Positions 1 to 8,351 are shown, numbered from the stretch's first letter. The stretch: DNA of 51,439 nucleotides from CAYYNP01 sp964472545 (GCA_964472545.1 CAYYNP010000034.1:1-51439); one strand, 5' to 3'. Translations and numbers: made by a program. The notes: a model not told the origin generated them from the letters alone.

Positions 1-3000
1 ACCCCCTCACCCCGCCCGCTACGCCGAACTCCACGCCAAATCGAACTTCTCCTTCCTCGAAGGCGCCTCCCACCCCGACGAACTCGTCCGCCGGGCCGCT
101 GAGTTGGGCTACGCGGCGTTGGCGGCGACCGATCGCAACAGCCTCGCCGGCGTAGTGCGGGCACACGGGGCAGCCAAGGACGTGGGCTTGAAGTTGCTGA
201 TCGGTGCCGAGATCACGCCCGACGACGCGCCGCCGGTGGTGCTGTTGGCCACCAATCGGGCCGCCTACGGCCGGCTCGCCCGGCTGATCACCCTCGGCCG
301 GCGACGCGCGGAGAAGGGCGAGTGCCGGCTGGGGTTTGAAGATGTTGCGGAGCACGCGGAGGGACTCATCGCCTGTGTTGGGGGGAATTGCAAATTGCAG
401 ATTGCGAATTGCAAAATGCAAATTGAAGAAGGCAAGTATCGCAATGGAAAGCCATGCCATTCCAACCCACTACTCACCACCCATCACTCACCACCTGCCA
501 CCTCTACCTCCCCACTCCCCACTCCCCACTCCCCACTCGCCGCTGCCCACTATCCACTAACCACTAACCACTTACTCCACTACCGCGACGCCTTCCCTGG
601 CCGCTGTTATCTGCTGGCGGAGTTGCATCACGGGCCGGACGATCGCGGGCGACTGGGGCAATTGGCCGAGTTGGCTCGGGCTGCGGGGATTCCACTGGTG
701 GCGGCCGGGGACGTGCATTATCACGTGGCCGAGCGTCAGGCGTTGCACGACGTGCTCACGGCGGTGCGGCACGGCACGACGGTGGCCGCGGCGGGGAAGC
801 ATCTGCTGGTTAACGCGCAACGGCATTTGAAAGCGCCGCAGCAGATGGCGGCGCTGTTTGCCCAGATGCCGGAAGCGGTCGCACGCACGGTCGAGATTGC
901 CGATCGTTGCACGTTTTCGTTGGACGAACTGCGCTACGAATATCCCGAGGAATTAGCCCCGGCCGGCGAAACGCCGATCGAGTATCTCGCGCGGCTGAGT
1001 TGGGCCGGTGCGCAGGAGCGATACCCCGGCGGCGTGCCGCAGAAAGTGCGACGGCTGCTGGAGCACGAGTTGCGGTTGATTGAGGAGTTGCACTACGAGG
1101 CCTATTTCCTCACCGTATGGGATCTGGTCCGTTTCGCCCGGCGGCGCGGGATTTTGTGTCAGGGACGCGGCTCGGCGGCCAACTCGGCCGTTTGCTATTG
1201 CCTGGGCGTTACCTCGGTCGATCCCGGGCGGATGGACCTGCTCTTCGAGCGGTTCGTCAGCCGCGAACGGGACGAGGCCCCGGATATCGACGTCGATTTC
1301 GAACACGAGCGGCGCGAGGAGGTGCTGCAATATCTCTATGAGAAGTACGGCCGCGAGCGGGCCGGCATGACGGCCGTGGTGATCACCTATCGGCCGCGTT
1401 CGGCGATCCGCGACGTGGGCAAGGCCCTGGGCCTCTCGCTCGATCGGGTCGACGCGCTGGCCAAACGGGTCGAGCGCTTCCACAGCGAGCCGGAACTCGA
1501 AGAACGGGCGCACGAGGCCGGCATCGATCCGGCCAGCCGCACCGGCAGCCAACTCGTCGAGTTGGTCAACCAGTTGGTCGGCTTCCCGCGCCATCTTTCC
1601 CAACACACCGGCGGCATGGTGATGACCCGGGGGCCGCTTTGCGAGTTGGTGCCCATCGAAAACGCGGCCATGCCCGAGCGGACCGTGATCCAGTGGAACA
1701 AGGACGACCTGGACGAGTTGGGCATCCTCAAGGTCGACTGCCTGGCGTTGGGCATGCTGACGGCGATCCGCAAGTGTTTCGCGTTGGTGGATAAGCACCA
1801 TGGCCGCCGCCTCACGCTGGCCGACGTGCCCGAGGGCGACGAGGCGGTCTACGCCATGATCTGCCGGGCCGACACGATGGGCGTGTTCCAGATCGAAAGC
1901 CGCGCCCAGATGAGCATGCTGCCGCGGCTGCGGCCGCGGTGCTTTTACGATCTGGTGATCGAGGTGGCCATCGTGCGGCCCGGGCCGATCCAGGGCAATA
2001 TGGTCCACCCGTATCTGCGGCGGCGCAACGGCGAAGAAGCGGTCGAGTTTCCCAACGAGGCGATCCGCCAAGTCTTGGGCAAGACGCTCGGCGTGCCGCT
2101 GTTTCAAGAGCAGGCGATGCGGCTTGCGGTGGTGGCGGCCGGCTTCACGCCCGGCGAGGCCGATCAACTCCGCCGGGCGATGGGTGCCTGGCGTCGGCCG
2201 GGGCTGATCGACCAGTTCCGCCGCAAGCTGATCGACGGCATGCTCGACAAGGGTTTTTCCATGCAATACGCCGAAGCCGTTTTCACCCAGATCCGCGGCT
2301 TCGGCGATTACGGCTTCCCCGAGTCGCACGCGGCCGCCTTCGCCCTGCTGGTCTACGTCTCCGCCTGGCTGAAGCACCACTACCCGGCCGCCTTCTGCTG
2401 CGCCCTACTCAACAGCCAGCCGATGGGCTTCTACGCCCCGGCCCAATTGATCCGCGACGCCAAGCAGCACGGCGTCGACGTCCTACCGGTCGACGTCAAT
2501 CACAGCCGGTATGATTGCACGCTGGAGGTTGCCGCAGGGCATGCGCGGGAGAGCAGGAGAGCAGGAGAGCGGGGGAGCAGGGGAGCGGGGGAACAGGAGA
2601 ATGGGAGAACGGCATTATCACAGCCTGATCCATCTTCTTTCCTCACCACTCACCACTCACCACCCACCACTCCATCCGAACTCCCCACTCCGAACTCCGA
2701 ACTCCCCACTAACCACTCCCCCTCCCTCCGCCTCGGCCTGACCATGCTCCACGGCCTCGTTGCGGCCGGCGCCGAGCGGATCGCCGCCGCCCGCGGCGAC
2801 GGGCCGTTTCGCTCGATGGACGATTTTGCCCGACGGACCGGACTCGGCCGCGGCGTGCTTTCGCGGCTGGCCAAGGCCGATGCGTTTGCGTCGCTTGAGC
2901 TCAATCGGCGCGAGGCCCTGTGGGATGCGCTGGCGGAGGATCAAAAGGAGTTGCCGCTGTTCGATCAAGCCGGGACGAGTGAAACTCGCGACGAACTATC

Positions 3001-3457
3001 GGCGCGTTGCACGCGGCCGACAGGCCTTCCTGCCATGTCGGCTGCCGAGGAAGTGTTGGCCGACTATCGTACGACCGGGTTGTCGCTAAAGGCCCATCCG
3101 TTCGAGTTTCTCCGCCGTGGCCTGGACGAGCTGGGCGTGGTGCCGGCCGAGCAACTCGGCACCTGGCCCAACGGCAAGCCGGTCTGCGTGGCCGGAATCG
3201 TGCTCGTCCGCCAGCGCCCCGGCACGGCCAAAGGCATCACCTTCGTCACCCTCGAAGACGAAACCGGCGTGGCCAACCTGATCATCCGTCAAAACGTCTG
3301 GAACCGATTCCGCCAGGCAGCCTTGGCGGCGAAGCTGCTCTTGGCTCGAGGGAACTTGCAGCGGCAAGGCCGGGTGATTCACGTGTTAACCACGGCGTTG
3401 GAAGACATTTCGCCGCGATTGGAGGCGATTCATGCGCGATCGCGGGATTTCTGTTGA
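1..3457 (+). CDS. dnaE2: Error-prone DNA polymerase DnaE2 (5' truncated)
   Basis: This is a C-family DNA polymerase of the DnaE2 type, the polymerase used in SOS-linked translesion mutagenesis, usually with ImuA/ImuB. The frame is already open at base 2, where it encodes the start of a PHP domain (YAELHAKSNFSFLEGASHP), so the true start lies upstream of the window. The palm catalytic motif PDIDVDFE is at about 1279-1302, the GRGSAANSAVCY motif at about 1171-1206, and an OB-fold (AGIVLVRQRPGTAKGITFVT) near 3190-3250. The protein then ends, without the tau-binding tail of replicative DnaE, which fits DnaE2. Two in-frame low-complexity insertions (about 380-580 and 2540-2730) are unlike the family and are described separately. 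An imuB gene just upstream is expected but cannot be seen. The identification is secure; whether the insertions are tolerated is not known. Confidence 0.95.
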   Translation, partial: PPHPARYAELHAKSNFSFLEGASHPDELVRRAAELGYAALAATDRNSLAGVVRAHGAAKDVGLKLLIGAEITPDDAPPVVLLATNRAAYGRLARLITLGRRRAEKGECRLGFEDVAEHAEGLIACVGGNCKLQIANCKMQIEEGKYRNGKPCHSNPLLTTHHSPPATSTSPLPTPHSPLAAAHYPLTTNHLLHYRDAFPGRCYLLAELHHGPDDRGRLGQLAELARAAGIPLVAAGDVHYHVAERQALHDVLTAVRHGTTVAAAGKHLLVNAQRHLKAPQQMAALFAQMPEAVARTVEIADRCTFSLDELRYEYPEELAPAGETPIEYLARLSWAGAQERYPGGVPQKVRRLLEHELRLIEELHYEAYFLTVWDLVRFARRRGILCQGRGSAANSAVCYCLGVTSVDPGRMDLLFERFVSRERDEAPDIDVDFEHERREEVLQYLYEKYGRERAGMTAVVITYRPRSAIRDVGKALGLSLDRVDALAKRVERFHSEPELEERAHEAGIDPASRTGSQLVELVNQLVGFPRHLSQHTGGMVMTRGPLCELVPIENAAMPERTVIQWNKDDLDELGILKVDCLALGMLTAIRKCFALVDKHHGRRLTLADVPEGDEAVYAMICRADTMGVFQIESRAQMSMLPRLRPRCFYDLVIEVAIVRPGPIQGNMVHPYLRRRNGEEAVEFPNEAIRQVLGKTLGVPLFQEQAMRLAVVAAGFTPGEADQLRRAMGAWRRPGLIDQFRRKLIDGMLDKGFSMQYAEAVFTQIRGFGDYGFPESHAAAFALLVYVSAWLKHHYPAAFCCALLNSQPMGFYAPAQLIRDAKQHGVDVLPVDVNHSRYDCTLEVAAGHARESRRAGERGSRGAGEQENGRTALSQPDPSSFLTTHHSPPTTPSELPTPNSELPTNHSPSLRLGLTMLHGLVAAGAERIAAARGDGPFRSMDDFARRTGLGRGVLSRLAKADAFASLELNRREALWDALAEDQKELPLFDQAGTSETRDELSARCTRPTGLPAMSAAEEVLADYRTTGLSLKAHPFEFLRRGLDELGVVPAEQLGTWPNGKPVCVAGIVLVRQRPGTAKGITFVTLEDETGVANLIIRQNVWNRFRQAALAAKLLLARGNLQRQGRVIHVLTTALEDISPRLEAIHARSRDFC
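387..577 (+). repeat. Heptamer arrays inserted in dnaE2 (first insertion)
   Basis: Six consecutive heptamers of the ATTGCAA type fill 387-428. A unique stretch of about 44 bases follows, then fifteen consecutive heptamers fill 473-577, with CTCCCCA, CTCACCA and CTAACCA as the main units. The reading frame stays open, and the arrays encode a Thr/His/Ser/Pro-rich segment where DnaE2 normally has a short linker between its PHP domain and the segment reading YRDAFPGRCYLL. The arrays were read directly by tiling. Heptanucleotide repeats of this general kind are known between genes in cyanobacteria and other bacteria; finding them inside a polymerase gene is the odd point. Confidence 0.9.
2549..2725 (+). 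repeat. Octamer and heptamer arrays inserted in dnaE2 (second insertion)
   Basis: Eight consecutive purine-rich octamers (GAGAGCAG, GGGAGCGG and variants) fill 2549-2612. About 29 unique bases follow, then twelve pyrimidine-rich heptamers (CTCACCA, CGAACTC, CCCACTC and variants) fill 2642-2725. The layout, a purine-rich array, a spacer and a pyrimidine-rich array, matches the first insertion, and the reading frame is kept. It interrupts the polymerase just before the helix-hairpin-helix-like segment (LRLGLTMLHGLVAAGAERI). Confidence 0.9.
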
Positions 3458-3467
3458 GGACATCGTC

Positions 3468-3527
3468 ATAGTAGTCATCTTGCTCCGCAAGATGTCGTGA
3501 CGTCTCGCGGAGCGAGACGACTACTAT
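3468..3527. repeat. Bipolar hairpin element, family A, copy 1
   Basis: The ends ATAGTAGTC and GACTACTAT are a perfect 9-bp inverted repeat. Inside are two hairpins: CATCTTGCTCCGCAAGATG (stem 7, loop CTCCG) and CGTCTCGCGGAGCGAGACG (stem 7, loop CGGAG). The element lies between convergent dnaE2 and the PfkB gene, and its right end provides the TAG stop codon of the PfkB gene (3524-3526). GTAG precedes the first hairpin, as in REP elements. Confidence 0.9.
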
Positions 3528-4441
3528 TCCACGCGCACGCGCTGAGCCAGCAGTTCAACCCGAGCCAAATCGAGCCGTGACGGCAGCAACTGCCGGAGAT
3601 TCTCCCCCGCAGCGGCGATGCCGAGCTTGACGGCGTCGACCATCTTCCGGCCGTCGCGGACGGCCCAGGCGATGGCGGCGGCCGTGCAGTCGCCGCAGGC
3701 GATGGGGTTGACGATCTGGTCGGCCGGCGGGGGGAAAAAGCGGTAGGTTTCGCTGGCGGAGGTGGCCCAAACGGGATCGGCGCCTTGGGTGATGACGACC
3801 CAAGTGGCGCCGCAGGCGTTGAGCGAACGCATGGCCTTCAGTAACGAGTCGTCATCATCCAACGTATGGCCGACGGTGGCGGCCAGTTCCTCGCGGTTGG
3901 GTTTGACCACCAGCGGCTTGAACTCCAGCACCGAGAGAAGCCCCTCGCCGCGGAAGTCGAGCACCATCGGGCACGGCGTGCGCTCGACGAGTTCTCGGTA
4001 ATACGATGCCGGCGTTCCATCCGGCAGGGAACCGGTGAGCACCACGATCTCCGCCCGGGCGGCCTCTTCGGCGTAGGCAGCGAGGTACGCGTCGAGTTCT
4101 CCCTGCCGCAGCGGCCGGGCGTTTTCAACCAACTCGGTCATCGTGTCGGCCGCGCGGTCGAGGATCGTGGTGCAGACGCGGGTGGCCGCGCGGGTCTCGA
4201 TCCATCGCCGCGGCACGCCGAGTTGCTCGAACTCGCGATCCATCTCCAATAGCGGCTGTCCGCCGGCCGGGGCCAACGTGAGGCTCGGGCCGCCGAGGTG
4301 ATGGGCCGCGTTGCCGGCGTTGGTCACCTTGCCGGCCGTACACCAATGGGCCTCCCGGGCGCGGTTGACCTCGCCGTAGCGGAAGCTGTCGAAGAGAAGG
4401 AACTGTTGCCAGGCGGGGCTCAAACCGGCCGAGAGGATCAC
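3524..4441 (-). CDS. PfkB-family sugar kinase, 1-phosphofructokinase-like
   Basis: This 305-residue protein matches the usual length of PfkB/ribokinase-family kinases, closest in style to the 1-phosphofructokinase/LacC branch (ILSAGLSPAWQQ at the N-terminus, GKVTNAGNAAHHL near residue 32). The C-terminal anion-hole and catalytic segment reads VNPIACGDCTAAAIAWAV, with the catalytic base Asp in GD; the usual GAGDxF is here ACGDCT. The GTG start at 4441 overlaps the stop of the upstream alcohol dehydrogenase gene (GTGA, 4 bases), so the two genes are probably translationally coupled. A longer in-frame extension exists but runs through the neighbouring gene and resembles no kinase. The substrate cannot be read from sequence; a phosphorylated or free ketose is the best guess. 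Confidence 0.85.
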   Translation of the reverse strand: MILSAGLSPAWQQFLLFDSFRYGEVNRAREAHWCTAGKVTNAGNAAHHLGGPSLTLAPAGGQPLLEMDREFEQLGVPRRWIETRAATRVCTTILDRAADTMTELVENARPLRQGELDAYLAAYAEEAARAEIVVLTGSLPDGTPASYYRELVERTPCPMVLDFRGEGLLSVLEFKPLVVKPNREELAATVGHTLDDDDSLLKAMRSLNACGATWVVITQGADPVWATSASETYRFFPPPADQIVNPIACGDCTAAAIAWAVRDGRKMVDAVKLGIAAAGENLRQLLPSRLDLARVELLAQRVRVE

Positions 4442-5628
4442 AGGAGTTCCTCCAGGAGTTGCGTCAGGTCGTCGTCGGAGAGGTCGCGGGGATTGCCGCT
4501 CATGCTGCTGCCGCGGGAACTCTTGACCAGGGCCGGGATCTGCTCCGCTTTGACACCCACCTGCGAAAGCCGCCGCGGCAGGCCGAGCCGATCGCAAAGC
4601 CCTTCGATCTCTTCGATGAGAATCTCGACCGCGTCGTAATCCGAAACGGACGCCGCACGGGGAAAGACCTCGCGGGCCAGCCGAGCCAACTCAGCTTCTC
4701 GAACGTCGCGATTGACCCGCAGGGCCGTCGGCAGCATCAACGCACAGGCCACGCCGTGCGGCACGCGGCAGTGGATGCCCAACGCCGGGGCCACGCCGTG
4801 GGCCATCCCCAGGCCCGAATTGGCCAACGCCATGCCGGAGAGCAGCGCCGCGTGGGCCATCCGCTCCCGGGCAGGCTGCGACGTGCCCTCTTCCACCGCG
4901 GTGGCAATTGCCGGTACGGCCAAGCGCAGTCCTTGCACGGCCAGGGCCTGGGGGATCGGCTGGGCTTTGCGAGAGATGTAGCTCTCGATCAACTGCGTGA
5001 TCGCGTCCATGCCGCTGGCGGCGGTCACGTCCGGCGGCATGCTGGCGGTCAACTCCGGGTCCAACAGCGCAATCCGCGGCACGAGCCGTTCGTTGCGCAG
5101 ACTCTTCTTGAACGGCGGGTCGTACGACGAGATCACCGCGTTCTTGGTCGCCTCGGCTCCAGTGCCAGAGGTCGTGGGCATGGCCAGCACGGGCAGCGGC
5201 GGGTCGACGATCTGCAAATCACGGCCGACGTTTTCCAAGTAATCCTTTACCGTGGGGCTTTCCGCGTTGGTGGCCATGGCGGCGGCCGCCTTGGCCAGAT
5301 CGATCGCCGCCCCGCCGCCGACGGCCAACACGAGATCACCGTCGCCGGCGTCACGGTCGCGGATAAGCTCGGCCACCCGATCCACGTCGTCGACCTCCGG
5401 CTCGTGATCGATCGTAGCCAACGGCGAAGGATCGACGCCGGCCGCCTCGAGCAAGTCGGAGATTTCGTCCATGACTTGCTTGGCGATGGTGATCGGCAAT
5501 CCGCAGATCAAGAAGGCCCGCTCGCCCAGTGTGCGTGCCAAGGTTCCCGCATCCCGGCGACGTCCCCAGCCGAAGACGATCCGTTGCGGTGCGAGCAGTT
5601 CGTATTGAAGTTGGCCGTTACCGTTCAT
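4438..5628 (-). CDS. Iron-containing alcohol dehydrogenase
   Basis: This 396-residue group III (iron-dependent) alcohol dehydrogenase would interconvert an alcohol and an aldehyde or ketone using NAD(P). The N-terminal half carries the dinucleotide-binding region with the glycine-rich stretch LAVGGGAAIDLAKAAAAMA and PTTSGTGAEATKNAVI. The metal site is recognisable: AASGMDAITQLIE supplies the Asp region and GMAHGVAPALGIHCRVPHGVA supplies the histidines. It starts at ATG 5628 after a GGGAG ribosome site spaced 6 bases and overlaps the downstream PfkB gene. The kinase-dehydrogenase pair suggests a short carbohydrate or polyol route, but this is inference. Repeat element A2 lies directly upstream. 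Confidence 0.9.
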   Translation of the reverse strand: MNGNGQLQYELLAPQRIVFGWGRRRDAGTLARTLGERAFLICGLPITIAKQVMDEISDLLEAAGVDPSPLATIDHEPEVDDVDRVAELIRDRDAGDGDLVLAVGGGAAIDLAKAAAAMATNAESPTVKDYLENVGRDLQIVDPPLPVLAMPTTSGTGAEATKNAVISSYDPPFKKSLRNERLVPRIALLDPELTASMPPDVTAASGMDAITQLIESYISRKAQPIPQALAVQGLRLAVPAIATAVEEGTSQPARERMAHAALLSGMALANSGLGMAHGVAPALGIHCRVPHGVACALMLPTALRVNRDVREAELARLAREVFPRAASVSDYDAVEILIEEIEGLCDRLGLPRRLSQVGVKAEQIPALVKSSRGSSMSGNPRDLSDDDLTQLLEELL

Positions 5629-5645
5629 GATCGGCTCCCATGAAA

Positions 5646-5756
5646 GTAGTCATCTTGCTCCGCAAGATGAACCGTTGTCTTGCAACGCAGCCATCTTGTT
5701 GCGGTAGGGCAGGTTTCAGCAGGATAGGGCTTCGTCTCGCGGAGCGAGACGGCTAC
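5646..5756. repeat. Bipolar hairpin element, family A, copy 2
   Basis: The left part is GTAGTC followed by hairpin CATCTTGCTCCGCAAGATG; the right part is hairpin CGTCTCGCGGAGCGAGACG followed by GCTAC. The middle is longer than in the other short copies and includes a degenerate extra half (CCATCTTGTTGC). It sits between the divergent alcohol dehydrogenase gene and the gene at 5845. Confidence 0.85.
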
Positions 5757-5765
5757 TATGGCCAG

Positions 5766-5794
5766 TTGCTTCCCCCGAGGGCACTCCATATAAT
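5766..5794 (+). promoter_or_regulatory. Sigma-70-like promoter for the gene at 5845
   Basis: TTGCTT at 5766-5771 and TATAAT at 5789-5794 are separated by 17 bases. The predicted transcript start, near 5801, nearly coincides with an in-frame GTG at 5803, which supports the ATG at 5845 as the real start. Confidence 0.6.
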
Positions 5795-5844
5795 AGCCGA
5801 ACGTGAAATGGCGACAACCGGCGGCCCGCTTTGGGAATCCTGCT

Positions 5845-6993
5845 ATGAAACACTCGCGTTCGGTCTTTTGTGCCTTGTTTTCGGCCCTCTTCGTGGCTCT
5901 GCCGGCGTCTGCGGCGGAGTTGGATTCGTTGCTCGAGACGCTTCGCGCGGTGGGGCCGAAGGGGGCCGGCCATCGCGAGGCGATCGTGGCCTGGCGAGAA
6001 CTCTCGCGGGCCAAAGCCGCGCAACTGCCGGAGATCCTGGCCGGGCTCGACGGCGAGGACGGCAAGCCCGCCGGACCGTTGGCGGCCAATTGGATTCGCG
6101 CTGCGGTGGATACGATCTCCGAACGCGAGCTGCGCGGCGGCGGGAAACTGCCGGCGACGGAGTTGGAGCGGTTTGCGCGCGACACGCAGCATGCCCCCAA
6201 TGCCCGGCGGCTGGCCTACGAGTTGCTCTGCCGCGTCGATCGCACGGCGCCCCAGCGGCTCGTGCCCGGCATGCTCGACGACCCCAGCCTCGAGATGCGC
6301 CGCGACGCCGTGGCCCGATTGATCGAGCAGGCGGCCGCGTTGGAGAAGACGGACCAGAAAGAGAAGGCGTTGGCGATCTTGCAGAAGGCTTTTGCGGCCT
6401 CGCGCGACGTCGATCAGATCGGTTCGCTGGCTGGACGGATCGACAAGCTCGGCGGCAAGATCGATCTGCCGCGGCATTTCGGCTTCTTGCTCGAGTGGAA
6501 ACTGATCGGCCCGTTCGACAACACCGGCGAGAAGGGATACGACGTGGTCTATCCGCCCGAGCGGGCGATCGATCTGGACGCGTCGTACGACGGCAAGCAC
6601 GGCGAAGTGCAGTGGAACGATTACGTGAGCACGGACAAACACGGCAAAGTCGATCTGAACGCAGCCTGCGGCAAGGAGAAGGACGTTCTCGCCTATGCAA
6701 CGGCCGAGTTTTTCGCCGACGCGGAGCACGAGGTCGAGTTCCGTAGCTCGTCGCACAACGCAATCAAGCTGTGGCTCAACGGTGAGCCGATCGGCGAGCA
6801 CAACATCTACCACACTGGCGGGGTAATCGACCAATACGTCAACCGTGGCGTGCTGAAGCCCGGCCGCAACGTGATCCTGTTGAAGGTCTGCCAGAACGCC
6901 CAGACGCAGAGTTGGGCCGAAGCTTGGGTCTTCCAGCTTCGCGTCTGCAACCAGATCGGTACGGCCGTGCTTTGCACGCAACGCGACAAGTAA
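5845..6993 (+). CDS. Exported protein of unknown function with C-terminal galactose-binding-like region
   Basis: This 382-residue protein starts with a clear signal peptide (MKHSRSVFCALFSALFVALPASAAE). Residues about 30-200 are alpha-helical and HEAT-like in character. The C-terminal half starts at KLIGPFDNTGEKGYDVVYPP and continues with IKLWLNGEPIGEHNIYHTGG and NVILLKVCQN, a pattern seen in beta-sandwich carbohydrate-binding-like domains of planctomycete secreted proteins. I do not recognise a catalytic motif. ATG 5845 was chosen over GTG 5803 because of the promoter position and because the signal peptide begins there. The next gene starts 20 bases after the stop and is probably co-transcribed. 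Confidence 0.8.
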   Translation: MKHSRSVFCALFSALFVALPASAAELDSLLETLRAVGPKGAGHREAIVAWRELSRAKAAQLPEILAGLDGEDGKPAGPLAANWIRAAVDTISERELRGGGKLPATELERFARDTQHAPNARRLAYELLCRVDRTAPQRLVPGMLDDPSLEMRRDAVARLIEQAAALEKTDQKEKALAILQKAFAASRDVDQIGSLAGRIDKLGGKIDLPRHFGFLLEWKLIGPFDNTGEKGYDVVYPPERAIDLDASYDGKHGEVQWNDYVSTDKHGKVDLNAACGKEKDVLAYATAEFFADAEHEVEFRSSSHNAIKLWLNGEPIGEHNIYHTGGVIDQYVNRGVLKPGRNVILLKVCQNAQTQSWAEAWVFQLRVCNQIGTAVLCTQRDK

Positions 6994-7013
6994 CCCGACG
7001 GGAATCGATACGC

Positions 7014-8222
7014 ATGAAGACAACGCTCCTCAGTATTACTGTGGCAACGGCGGCCGTGCTGCTTTTCGGCGGTGCCGACTGGCGCCAGTTCCACGGCAAC
7101 ACGGGCAACCCGGTGGCCGACGAGACCCGACTGCCGCTGCGCTTCGACGAGCAGACGAACGTCGCCTGGAAGGCCCCGCTGCCGGGCCGCGGGCCGTCGA
7201 GCCCGATCGTCGTCGGCGGCCGTATCTTCTTGACCTGCTCCAGCGGGGCCAAGGGCGACCGGCTGCACTTGTTATGCCTCGACGCGGCCAAAGGCAGGCC
7301 GCGTTGGCATCGCCAGCTTTGGGCCACCGGCCATCCCAAGTGCCATCCGTTCGGCGCCAACGCCACGCCCACGCCGGCCAGCGACGGTCGCCTGGTCTTC
7401 GCGTTCTATTCGTCGAACGACCTGGCCTGCTTCGACCTGGACGGCAACCTGCGGTGGTTTCGCGGCCTGGCCCACGACTATCCCAAGGCCCGCAACGACG
7501 CCGGCATGTCGTCCTCGCCCGTCGTCTCCGGCGATACGGTGATCGTGCAGGTGGAGAATCAGGGCGATTCGTTTGCGGCCGGGATCGATACCGCCACCGG
7601 AGAAACCCGATGGCGCATCGAGCGCGAGCCGGACGCCAGTTGGTGCTCGCCGGTAGTACTGCGCGGCAAGACGCCGGGGGACGACGTGCTGCTGTTGCAG
7701 TCTCGTTCGCAGTTGACCGTACACGTGCCGCGCACCGGCGGGTTGCTCTGCCGTTACGAAGACAACTGCCACACGATCTCGACGGCCACGCCCTGCGGCG
7801 ACCGCGTCTACTTGCCGGCCAACGGGTTGCACGCGTTTGAGTACGATCGGGCTGCTCGCAAGCTGAAGGAGATTTGGTACGAGGAGCGGCTTCGTTCGGG
7901 CAACGCCTCGCCGGTGATCCACGACGGACGGATCTACACGATCAAATCGCCGTCGATCCTCGTCTGCGCCGACGAAGCCGACGGCAGCGTGCTGTGGCAA
8001 CTTCGGCTGAAAGGCCCGCAATGGTCGACGCCCGTGCTGGCCGGCGGCCACCTCTACGTCGTCAGCCACGGCGGTGCGGTGCAGGTGGTCGAGTTGGGCG
8101 AGGAAGGCAAGTTGGTGGCCACGTGCCAGATCGACCCGGCGATGCTCGCCTGTCCGGCGGTGGCCGACGGGGCGATCTACTTCCGTAGCGACCGGCAACT
8201 TTGGAAGGTGGCATTTGATTAG
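7014..8222 (+). CDS. PQQ-like beta-propeller repeat protein, exported
   Basis: This 402-residue protein has a short signal peptide (MKTTLLSITVATAAVLLFGGA). Repeating blades then follow in the style of PQQ-binding-like propellers, for example DWRQFHGNTGNPVADE at the N-terminus, LVFAFYSSNDLACFDLDGNL, FAAGIDTATGETRWRIE, and PSILVCADEADGSVLWQL. Such proteins are very common in planctomycetes, usually act outside the cytoplasm, and often lack a known enzymatic activity; no catalytic motif of a quinoprotein dehydrogenase is visible. It lies 20 bases after the preceding exported protein gene, so the two probably work in the same compartment. The longer in-frame start at 6912 lies inside the previous gene and has no signal peptide. 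Confidence 0.85.
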   Translation: MKTTLLSITVATAAVLLFGGADWRQFHGNTGNPVADETRLPLRFDEQTNVAWKAPLPGRGPSSPIVVGGRIFLTCSSGAKGDRLHLLCLDAAKGRPRWHRQLWATGHPKCHPFGANATPTPASDGRLVFAFYSSNDLACFDLDGNLRWFRGLAHDYPKARNDAGMSSSPVVSGDTVIVQVENQGDSFAAGIDTATGETRWRIEREPDASWCSPVVLRGKTPGDDVLLLQSRSQLTVHVPRTGGLLCRYEDNCHTISTATPCGDRVYLPANGLHAFEYDRAARKLKEIWYEERLRSGNASPVIHDGRIYTIKSPSILVCADEADGSVLWQLRLKGPQWSTPVLAGGHLYVVSHGGAVQVVELGEEGKLVATCQIDPAMLACPAVADGAIYFRSDRQLWKVAFD

Positions 8223-8242
8223 GTTCTGCCGGAAAGCCGTAG

Positions 8243-8298
8243 AGTAGTCATCTCGCTCCGCGAGATGTCGGTTCGTCTCGCGGAGCGAGACGACTACT
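8243..8298. repeat. Bipolar hairpin element, family A, copy 3
   Basis: The ends are AGTAGTC and GACTACT. The left hairpin is CATCTCGCTCCGCGAGATG and the right hairpin is CGTCTCGCGGAGCGAGACG. Compared with copies 1 and 2, the left stem has a T-A pair replaced by a C-G pair at the same position, a compensatory change. It lies between the propeller gene and aroA. Confidence 0.9.
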
Positions 8299-8311
8299 AT
8301 GTGGGAATTGT

Positions 8312-8332
8312 GGTGCGTTGCACGCACCCTAC
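8312..8332 (-). repeat. Single hairpin half-element, family E
   Basis: On the minus strand GTAG is followed immediately by a hairpin with stem GGTGCG, loop TGCAA and stem CGCACC. It lies 13 bases beyond element A3 and 20 bases before the aroA start. The layout (GTAG plus a short hairpin) is that of a single REP unit. Confidence 0.7.
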
Positions 8333-8351
8333 GAGATTTGAAGTTCACCCC

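Noticed and set aside
473..577. CRISPR-like array
   Set aside because: The units are 7 bases with no unique spacers between them, and lie in the dnaE2 frame; they are simple tandem repeats.
953..2380. A 475-codon frame on the minus strand inside dnaE2
   Set aside because: It is antisense to conserved polymerase motifs and its His/Arg/Gln-rich sequence matches no family.
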